Positions 1-5,042 of a DNA stretch of 5,042 nt are shown in pieces (the stretch's first letter is position 1; every line of letters begins with the position of its first letter). Source of the stretch: Treponema sp. (GTDB lineage Bacteria > Spirochaetota > Spirochaetia > Treponematales > Treponemataceae); the NCBI GenBank assembly GCA_016293645.1, contig JAEDDW010000113.1, positions 1 to 5,042 on the forward strand. The letters are read 5' to 3'. Made by a program: the position numbers and the translations under genes. The notes beneath the pieces are model-generated. The model saw only the letters and a list, made by a program, of their open reading frames with translations, was not told where the DNA came from and made no database searches.

Positions 1-48
1 GGGGCATGGCTGGTCTGCGATGATGTCAATTTCTTGTTTGTAAAGTAA
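1..48 (+). CDS. Possible C-terminal end of an upstream gene (partial)
   Basis: Frame 1 is open from the left edge for 15 codons (GAWLVCDDVNFLFVK) and stops at TAA 46-48, followed at once by a second in-frame TAA. The terminator-like palindrome starts only three bases later, which is where a gene end would be expected. The fragment is too short to name, and another frame is also open until about position 43, so this may be non-coding. The call rests on the stop-then-terminator layout, not on homology. Confidence 0.25.
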   Translation, partial: GAWLVCDDVNFLFVK

Positions 49-50
49 TA

Positions 51-156
51 AAAAAAGCCTGCCTTCCGTGAAGAACCGCATCAAGCCTGCTCCGGTGAAA
101 TCTTCGATTTCAAGTCGCAGTTTGATGCGAACCTTCACTCCGGCAGGCTTTTTTTT
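51..156 (+). terminator. Long palindrome with terminator ends, probably bidirectional
   Basis: AAAAAAGCCTGCC (51-63) is perfectly complementary to GGCAGGCTTTTTT (142-154). Inside it, GTGAAG (68-73) pairs with CTTCAC (133-138), and CGCATCAA (77-84) pairs with TTGATGCG (122-129), separated by small internal loops. The apex holds a further hairpin, TGAAATC (96-102), loop TTC, GATTTCA (106-112). The T-tract at 149-156 makes it terminator-like on the + strand, and the A-tract at 51-56 does the same on the - strand. It would end transcription from the gene to the left. The stem is far longer than a minimal terminator, so it may also be a mobile or processed repeat. Confidence 0.7.
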
Positions 157-208
157 GCTGCTAAAGAAAATTAACATCATCTTGGGATATGGGAGAAGGG
201 TAGAAAAA
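58..208. repeat. Tandem repeat copy 1 (about 151 bp)
   Basis: First copy of a tandem intergenic repeat. Bases 89-208 are identical to 240-359 in copy 2, 120 bases without a mismatch. The first 30 bases of this copy differ from copies 2 and 3: it reads GTGAAGAACCGCATCAA where the others read GCCAGGAACTGTACCAAA. That divergent left part is exactly what lets this copy fold into a longer palindrome. Frames open across the array exist only because the repeat lacks stops there; no ribosome binding site or protein-like composition supports a gene. Confidence 0.9.
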
Positions 209-307
209 CCTGCCTTCCGCCAGGAACTGTACCAAAGCCGCTCCGGTGAAATCTTCGATTTCAAGTCGCAGTTTGATGCGAACCTTCACTCCGGCAGGCT
301 TTTTTTT
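209..307 (+). terminator. Second terminator-like hairpin of the repeat array
   Basis: CCTGCC (209-214) pairs with GGCAGG (293-298), followed by eight T (300-307). One A-C mismatch lies between the GC core and the A/T flanks. The apical TGAAATC-TTC-GATTTCA hairpin is kept, but the middle stem seen in copy 1 is poor because the left arm differs. It should be a weaker structure than copy 1; termination here is inferred from the GC stem and T-tract only. Confidence 0.45.
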
Positions 308-360
308 GCTGCTAAAGAAAATTAACATCATCTTGGGATATGGGAGAAGGGTAGAAAAAA
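209..360. repeat. Tandem repeat copy 2 (about 152 bp)
   Basis: Second copy, offset by 151 bases from copy 1 and 152 from copy 3; the extra base is one more A in the A-run at 355-360. Its left part matches copy 3 at 39 of 40 bases, with a single change (C239 against T391). Its right part is identical to copy 1. This pattern indicates recent duplication by unequal recombination or replication slippage. Confidence 0.9.
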
Positions 361-400
361 CCTGCCTTCCGCCAGGAACTGTACCAAAGCTGCTCCGGTG
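361..400. repeat. Truncated third copy of the tandem repeat
   Basis: Bases 361-400 match the first 40 bases of copy 2 with one substitution. The match ends abruptly after GCTCCGGTG, just before the apical hairpin of the full unit would begin, and AT-rich sequence leading to the first nitrilase gene follows. It has no right arm or T-tract, so it cannot form the terminator. Confidence 0.85.
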
Positions 401-507
401 CGCCTAATCTGACTTTTTTCATAGTAAATATGGAAAAATTCCATCACTTTTGCATCTAATTTAAATATATAAAGAGGCCATACTTAATTTCCATGAGAGG
501 TACAATT
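401..507 (+). promoter_or_regulatory. Upstream region of the first nitrilase gene
   Basis: This AT-rich stretch should hold the gene's promoter, since the array upstream has terminators. An inverted repeat, ATGGAA-AAA-TTCCAT, lies at 430-444 and could be an operator. The best -10-like sequence is TATATAAA at 466-473, but no convincing -35 box sits at the right distance, which would suit an activator-dependent promoter. The word AATCTGACT at 406-414 recurs upstream of the tandem nitrilase gene. AGAGG at 496-500 is the likely ribosome binding site, seven bases before ATG 508. The promoter assignment is tentative. Confidence 0.35.
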
Positions 508-1419
508 ATGATTAAGATGGCAACTACAGCAATCAACTGTGTATTTGATAAGAAGAAAAACCTTGAAAAATATTTCAAGTACATTGATGAGGCGTCTGCA
601 AATGGTTCAAACCTTGTAGTTTTCGCAGAGCAGAGTCTTCAGGGCTATCTTACAAGTCTTGTTAAGATGGAAAGTTCGGATTTCATGTACCAGTATAAGA
701 ATGCAGAGATTGCCGGCGAAGGCGAATGCTTCAAGGCTATCATGCAGAAGGCTAAAGAGAAAAACATCTATGTAATTTTTGGATATACGGAAAAGGACAA
801 GGAAAAGGATTGGGTTCTCTATAACTCAATGGCTCTTGTTGGTCCAGAAGGTCTTGTTGGAAACTACCGCAAGGTTCACAATCCATTTGATGAACTGCAC
901 ATCTATACTCCAGGAAATGAATTCAAGGTATTTGATACTTCCATCGGAAAAATCGGCATGCTCATCTGCTACGACAAGTCGTTCCCTGAAAGCACAAGAA
1001 CTCTTGCCCTCAAGGGTGCCGAAGTAATCGTCATGTCCACAGCATGGGGTTATGATACTTTTGAAACAAAGCCTGAAGACATAGACAAGGACAGGGCTTT
1101 CTACATCTACGACCTTTATGACCGTGTACGTGCCCTTGAAAACTGCTGCTACTTTATCTCGGCAAACCAGGTGGGAATCACAGGCAAAGGTAACTACTTT
1201 GGAAACAGCAACATCGTAAATCCACGCGGTGAAATTGTTGCAACAACCGGAACTAAAGAAGGCATCGTTTACCATGAGACTGAAAGCATCCAGGAAGACC
1301 GTTATGATGCAATGCATGTGGGATTCTTTGGTCTCAATATGATCAAGGACAGAAGACCGATTGCCTATGCCAAGATTGCCGAACCAAAGGAATTCAGTGC
1401 AGACGGTGAATGGCTATAA
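508..1419 (+). CDS. Nitrilase-superfamily carbon-nitrogen hydrolase
   Basis: A 303-residue single-domain member of the nitrilase superfamily, cytoplasmic, with no signal peptide or membrane segment. The family cleaves non-peptide C-N bonds in amides, nitriles or carbamoyl compounds through a cysteine thioester. The triad is complete: Glu41 in FAEQSLQGY, Lys122 in YRKVHNP, and Cys154 in GMLICYDKSFPES. The auxiliary Glu129 lies in DELHIYTPG. Ala40 replaces the usual Pro before the catalytic Glu. Length is normal for the family. The start at ATG 508 is chosen because AGAGG lies seven bases upstream; ATG 493 and ATG 517 lack a well-spaced site. The gene stands alone between the repeat array and a terminator, directly upstream of a response regulator. 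The substrate cannot be assigned; an amidase or N-carbamoyl amidohydrolase is more likely than a true nitrilase, but this is inference. Confidence 0.93.
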   Translation: MIKMATTAINCVFDKKKNLEKYFKYIDEASANGSNLVVFAEQSLQGYLTSLVKMESSDFMYQYKNAEIAGEGECFKAIMQKAKEKNIYVIFGYTEKDKEKDWVLYNSMALVGPEGLVGNYRKVHNPFDELHIYTPGNEFKVFDTSIGKIGMLICYDKSFPESTRTLALKGAEVIVMSTAWGYDTFETKPEDIDKDRAFYIYDLYDRVRALENCCYFISANQVGITGKGNYFGNSNIVNPRGEIVATTGTKEGIVYHETESIQEDRYDAMHVGFFGLNMIKDRRPIAYAKIAEPKEFSADGEWL

Positions 1420-1464
1420 AATTTAGTTATGAACAATTTCATTGCCTAAATATACAAGAGCTGG

Positions 1465-1501
1465 CACTGTATCCGAATTTATAATCCTCCTTAGGACAGT
1501 G
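1465..1501. promoter_or_regulatory. Inverted repeat around a TATAAT box, putative promoter/operator
   Basis: TATAAT at 1480-1485 is a perfect -10 hexamer in the gap before the response regulator, although no good -35 box lies 16-18 bases upstream. It sits in the loop of an inverted repeat: CACTGT (1465-1470) plus CC (1473-1474) is complementary to GG plus ACAGTG (1494-1501), with a two-base bulge. Arms that flank the -10 suggest a repressor or autoregulator site. Transcription would start near 1491-1493, just before the terminator hairpin. Function is inferred from layout alone. Confidence 0.4.
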
Positions 1502-1507
1502 TCAAAG

Positions 1508-1543
1508 GCGACGCGTACTTTTTGTGCGTGTCGCTTTTTTTTT
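1508..1543 (+). terminator. Strong rho-independent terminator after the first nitrilase gene
   Basis: GCGACGCGTAC (1508-1518) pairs with GTGCGTGTCGC (1524-1534) over 11 bp with two G-U wobbles and a TTTTT loop, followed by nine T (1535-1543). It lies about 90 bases after the stop of the upstream gene and should end that transcript. The T-tract ends one base before the GGAG ribosome binding site (1545-1548) of the response regulator, so it also lies in that gene's leader if transcription starts at the TATAAT at 1480. Confidence 0.85.
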
Positions 1544-1554
1544 CGGAGAACTAA

Positions 1555-2595
1555 ATGTCTACATATTCGATTCTGATTGTTGATGACAACAGGCTGTGCA
1601 GAAAGCAGATTCTGGATCTGGAATTTCTCAAGGATAAAAAGGTTTTCAAAATAGCAGGAGAAGCCCAGAACGGTTTAGAGGCTCTGGAGATTCTGCGCCG
1701 TGAAAAAGTTGATATCTGTTTTACCGATATCAACATGCCGAAAATGAACGGCATAAATCTTCTTGTTGAAATAAAAAGGGAAAACCTTTGTCCATGCGTT
1801 ATTTTCATTTCCGGGTATGAGGAATTTGATTACGCCGTTGAAGGAATCCGAAACGGTGTGTTTGACTATATCCTGAAGCCGGTGGAAGAGCAGAAAGTCT
1901 TTCTCAGCATCAACAGGGCTATAGGATACATTGAATCAAAACGAAAACAGGATTTCTACTGGGCTTTCAAGGCGGACAACATTGTAAAAGCCATAAACAA
2001 CAGCGACTGGCTCATCGACGGTGTCATCTATGAATTCATTGAATACATACAGCAGCAGGATTTTTCCATCGGCGGCCTGGAAATTGAATTCAACCATATT
2101 TTAAAGTACATCGCAAACAAGTGTCTTGAATCAAAACCATATATCAGAAAATTTTCCATGCTTGATGAAATATGTCGTCTTAAGAATTCCCTTTTCAATT
2201 CAAGGGAAGAACTTGTGGAGGTCGCCAGGTTCCGCCTGAAGGATCTTTACAATGAATTCAACAAATTCAATCTGAGTTCCGAAAACCAGGTTCTGAAAAA
2301 CATCGGCGTCTATATCATCGAGAACGTGGAGAATTCCGTAAGCCTTGAGGACATCAGCCGCGATTTTCTGATGAATAAAAAATATCTGAGTACTTTCTTC
2401 AAGAAGGAAACGGGAAAATCATTTCTTGAATTCGTTACCTTCGTAAAAATTGAGAGGGCAAAAATTCTCTTGCGTCGTTCAGGGTACAAGGTGAATCAGG
2501 TTGCGACAATCCTGAGTTTTGAGGATGTGGCCTACTTCAGCAGACTGTTCAAAGAAAAGACGGGAATGACTCCTGTGGTTTATGCAAAGTCGTGA
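1555..2595 (+). CDS. Response regulator, receiver plus AraC-type DNA-binding domain (YesN-like)
   Basis: A 346-residue two-component transcription regulator. The N-terminal receiver (about 1-125) has the acidic pair Asp10-Asp11 in ILIVDDN, phospho-acceptor Asp58 in CFTDINMPKMNG, switch Ser86 in FISGYEEFDYA, and Lys108 in ILKPV. The middle (about 130-240) shows no motif I recognise, as is usual in YesN-type regulators. The C-terminus (243-346) is an AraC/XylS domain with two helix-turn-helix units, about 263-290 and 312-340, ending in the typical AYFSRLFKEKTGMTP signature. GGAG at 1545-1548 fixes the start. No histidine kinase gene adjoins it, although this regulator type is usually paired with a YesM-like sensor. 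Its place between two nitrilase genes suggests that it controls them, which is inference. It likely shares a transcript with the following gene. Confidence 0.93.
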   Translation: MSTYSILIVDDNRLCRKQILDLEFLKDKKVFKIAGEAQNGLEALEILRREKVDICFTDINMPKMNGINLLVEIKRENLCPCVIFISGYEEFDYAVEGIRNGVFDYILKPVEEQKVFLSINRAIGYIESKRKQDFYWAFKADNIVKAINNSDWLIDGVIYEFIEYIQQQDFSIGGLEIEFNHILKYIANKCLESKPYIRKFSMLDEICRLKNSLFNSREELVEVARFRLKDLYNEFNKFNLSSENQVLKNIGVYIIENVENSVSLEDISRDFLMNKKYLSTFFKKETGKSFLEFVTFVKIERAKILLRRSGYKVNQVATILSFEDVAYFSRLFKEKTGMTPVVYAKS

Positions 2596-2709
2596 AGGGA
2601 TGTGGAATCAGAATGTGGAAATTCTCATATAAAATCTGACTAAAATCTATCATAAGCAGTGCGTGGTTCAGTATACCCTTTGGCCAACTTCAAAAGACGG
2701 GGGTCGAAA
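2596..2709 (+). promoter_or_regulatory. Gap between response regulator and tandem nitrilase; possible extra promoter
   Basis: No terminator hairpin is seen in these 114 bases, so readthrough from the regulator gene is likely. There is a small inverted repeat, AGAAT-GTGGAA-ATTCT (2610-2625), a TATAAA at 2628-2633 without a clear -35, and an 8-bp palindrome, TTGGCCAA (2680-2687). AATCTGACT at 2633-2641 also occurs at 406-414 before the first nitrilase gene. The ribosome binding site of the next gene is the G-run at 2699-2703, close to ATG 2710. A regulated internal promoter is possible but unproven. Confidence 0.35.
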
Positions 2710-4437
2710 ATGAGTGAAGCACTTAAGGAATACAAGGTTGCAGCAATCAACTGCGAACCTAAAATGTTCGAAAAGGAAAACAATCTTAAGAAGCAATATG
2801 CACTGGTTGAAGAAGCCGCAAAGAACGGAGCCAGACTGATTGCACTTCCAGAGATGGCAACGACTGGTTACTGCTGGTATGACAGGGAAGAAGTTGCTCC
2901 TTATGTTGAAATTGTTCCTGGACCGACTACAGATCTGTTTGGAAAAATCGCAAAACAGTACGGCTGCTACATTGTGGTTGGAATGCCTGAAGAAAACACA
3001 AAGACTGGTGCCTACTACAATAGCGCGGTTCTCATTGGACCTGATGGAGTAGTCGGAACACACAGAAAAACACACGGATACATTTCTGAACCAAAATGGA
3101 CAAAGCAGGGAGATCTTGATCATGTGGTTTTTGATACTCCTATTGGAAAAATTGGAATGCTCATCTGCATGGACATCCACTTCATTGAGACTGCACGTCT
3201 TGAAGGTGTGCGCGGTGCAGATGTGATCGTCCATATAAGCAACTGGCTTGCGGAAAAGACTCCAGCTCCATACTGGATCAACAGGGCTTATGAAAACGGA
3301 TGCTATGTTCTTGAGTCAAACAGAATCGGACTTGAGCGCACGGTAGAATTTTCAGGCGGAAGCTGTCTCATCAATCCAGACGGAACTCTGCAAAGTTTCT
3401 GTGACAGCGAAGAGACAATCGTATACGGAACTGTAAATCTTGAAAAGGCACGGGAAAAGAAATTCGAAAACGGAATGGCAAAGTTTGAAAGCCGCCGTCC
3501 AAAACAGTACATGGATCTTTTGAGGGATCCGTATCTTTGGAACCCATTGGACTTCCATCCATTGTACGGTCACGATCCCCTTCCAAAGGGAAAGAAGAGT
3601 CTTGTTTCCGTATGCCAGATGGAACCTTCAACTGATGTTAAAGCAAACCTTGAAAAGATCATCAGCAGATCGGAAGAAGCTGCAAAGGCTGGAAGTGAAC
3701 TTGTCGTGTTCCCGGAACTTGCACTCTGCTCAAAGGATTTCCCGATTTCTGAAGAAAGTTCTGCAATCGATGCATTGATTGACTGTTCGATGAAAAACAG
3801 CATCTACATCGTGTTCGGCGCTGCGGAGCTTGATGGAAGCGACAGATACAACAGCGCATTTATGGTCGGCCCTCACGGCCTTGAAGGAAAGTACAGAAAG
3901 ATCCACCTGAGCGAAGAAGACAAAAGCTGGGCAAAGGAAGGAAATCTTGGCTTTGTATACTGCAACATTCCTTGCGGAAGAGTTGGCCTCATGATCGGTA
4001 CAGACGCCTTGATTCCAGAAACAGGAAGAATTCTTGCCCTCAGGGGATGCGACATTCTTGCGGCTCCTTCAAGCGTAGACTGTCCTGCTCCTTATGGACT
4101 TCGCGGAACAACAGCCGGGCACAACTATCCGATTCCTAAGGGATATTCAACAATCCACTGGCATCTTTGGAGGGTCCGCGGTGGAGAAAACAACTGCTAC
4201 ATGCTTTTTGCAAATGAAGTTTCTTCAAAGGCATTTGGACGCAGCGGAATTTTTGGACCGGATACCTTCAAGTTCCCTCGTGATGAAAGAATCTGCAGTG
4301 CAGAAAAAGAGGAACTTGCATCGATGACAGTTGATACAGGCAATTCTCCGGATTCCGTATATCCGACAAATGTGGTCCGCAGAAAGGATCTTGTTTCAAT
4401 GAGACAGCCTCTGTGGTATGACCCTCTGGTAATGTAA
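2710..4437 (+). CDS. Tandem-domain nitrilase-superfamily protein, second domain lacking the catalytic Cys
   Basis: A 575-residue cytoplasmic protein of two fused nitrilase domains, about twice the usual family length. Domain 1 (about 8-272) has a full triad: Glu48 in LPEMATTGY, Lys120 in HRKTHG, Cys153 in GMLICMDIHFIET. A linker rich in Pro and His (about 273-296) leads to domain 2 (298-575). That domain has Glu336 in FPELAL and Lys397 in YRKIHL, but Gly430 in GLMIGTDALIPET where Cys is required, so it should be inactive. Both domains end in a similar tail, at 262-280 and 557-573 (RR, then a PLW/PYLW and PL pattern), which supports internal duplication. The start ATG 2710 follows a G-run; a GTG at 2659 would add 17 residues without family character or a good ribosome site. 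Domain 1 probably cleaves an amide-type substrate and domain 2 may serve as structural partner or regulatory pocket. The substrate is unknown. Confidence 0.9.
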   Translation: MSEALKEYKVAAINCEPKMFEKENNLKKQYALVEEAAKNGARLIALPEMATTGYCWYDREEVAPYVEIVPGPTTDLFGKIAKQYGCYIVVGMPEENTKTGAYYNSAVLIGPDGVVGTHRKTHGYISEPKWTKQGDLDHVVFDTPIGKIGMLICMDIHFIETARLEGVRGADVIVHISNWLAEKTPAPYWINRAYENGCYVLESNRIGLERTVEFSGGSCLINPDGTLQSFCDSEETIVYGTVNLEKAREKKFENGMAKFESRRPKQYMDLLRDPYLWNPLDFHPLYGHDPLPKGKKSLVSVCQMEPSTDVKANLEKIISRSEEAAKAGSELVVFPELALCSKDFPISEESSAIDALIDCSMKNSIYIVFGAAELDGSDRYNSAFMVGPHGLEGKYRKIHLSEEDKSWAKEGNLGFVYCNIPCGRVGLMIGTDALIPETGRILALRGCDILAAPSSVDCPAPYGLRGTTAGHNYPIPKGYSTIHWHLWRVRGGENNCYMLFANEVSSKAFGRSGIFGPDTFKFPRDERICSAEKEELASMTVDTGNSPDSVYPTNVVRRKDLVSMRQPLWYDPLVM

Positions 4438-4452
4438 GGAGATGTGAAGAAA

Positions 4453-5042
<590 letters not shown>

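Noticed and set aside
68..325. Open reading frame of 85 codons across the repeat array
   Set aside because: It begins at GTG without a ribosome site, spans two repeat copies so that part of the protein is duplicated, and includes terminator T-tracts. It is open only because of the repeat's base composition.
51..400. Integron attC sites or a CRISPR array
   Set aside because: The palindromes lack the paired RYYYAAC/GTTRRRY core sites of attC and there is no cassette gene between copies. The repeats abut directly without unique spacers, so it is not CRISPR.
826..1317. 163-codon reading frame on the - strand within the first nitrilase gene
   Set aside because: It lies wholly antisense to a gene with a complete family signature, has cysteine-rich unlikely composition, and no ribosome binding site was seen.
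1434..1444. Small palindrome CAAT-TTC-ATTG after the first nitrilase gene
   Set aside because: Only four base pairs per arm and A/T-rich; it is expected by chance and has no T-tract.
1462..1477. Possible sigma-54 promoter (TGGCAC followed by CCGAA)
   Set aside because: The -24 half fits, but the -12 half reads CCGA instead of TTGC, lacking the essential GC. The receiver plus AraC regulator is also not a sigma-54 activator type.
2659..2709. Upstream GTG start for the tandem nitrilase adding 17 residues
   Set aside because: No ribosome binding site precedes it and the added residues do not resemble a nitrilase N-terminus, which begins normally a few residues after ATG 2710.
2668..3234. 188-codon reading frame on the - strand over the tandem nitrilase domain 1
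   Set aside because: It is antisense to the conserved catalytic region; its cysteine- and serine-rich content is typical of a shadow frame.

Overview
The window reads as a chromosomal stretch of a moderately AT-rich bacterium with every supported gene on the + strand. Rho-independent terminators, SD-type ribosome binding sites and a YesN-type response regulator fit a gut or rumen Treponema-like spirochaete or a clostridial relative. The taxonomic guess rests on overall style only and is weak.

Layout. Positions 1-48 may be the last codons of an upstream gene. Positions 51-400 hold a tandem repeat of about 151 bp, two full copies and one cut short. Each full copy ends in a terminator-like GGCAGGC plus T-tract, and the first forms a long imperfect palindrome of about 104 bp. 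Then come a nitrilase-superfamily amidohydrolase (508-1419), a strong terminator (1508-1543), and a response regulator with an AraC-type DNA-binding domain (1555-2595). A second nitrilase-family gene follows (2710-4437) that codes for two fused nitrilase domains. A cytidylate kinase-like gene begins at 4453 and runs off the right edge.

How the genes may work together. Two C-N hydrolase genes flank a response regulator that has no histidine kinase gene beside it in this window. The regulator, the tandem nitrilase and the kinase-like gene run in one direction with no terminator between them, so they probably form one transcript. The first nitrilase gene is closed off by its own terminator. The simplest reading is a signal-controlled module for breaking down a small amide, nitrile or carbamoyl compound; the substrate cannot be read from sequence.

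The most notable point is in the tandem nitrilase. Its first domain keeps the whole Glu-Lys-Cys triad (E48, K120, C153). Its second domain keeps Glu and Lys (E336, K397) but has Gly430 where the catalytic Cys should be. This looks like a built-in dimer of one active and one inactive subunit. Also worth a look are the palindromic repeat array and the regulator's leader, where a TATAAT box sits inside an inverted repeat and a terminator hairpin stands directly before the ribosome binding site.
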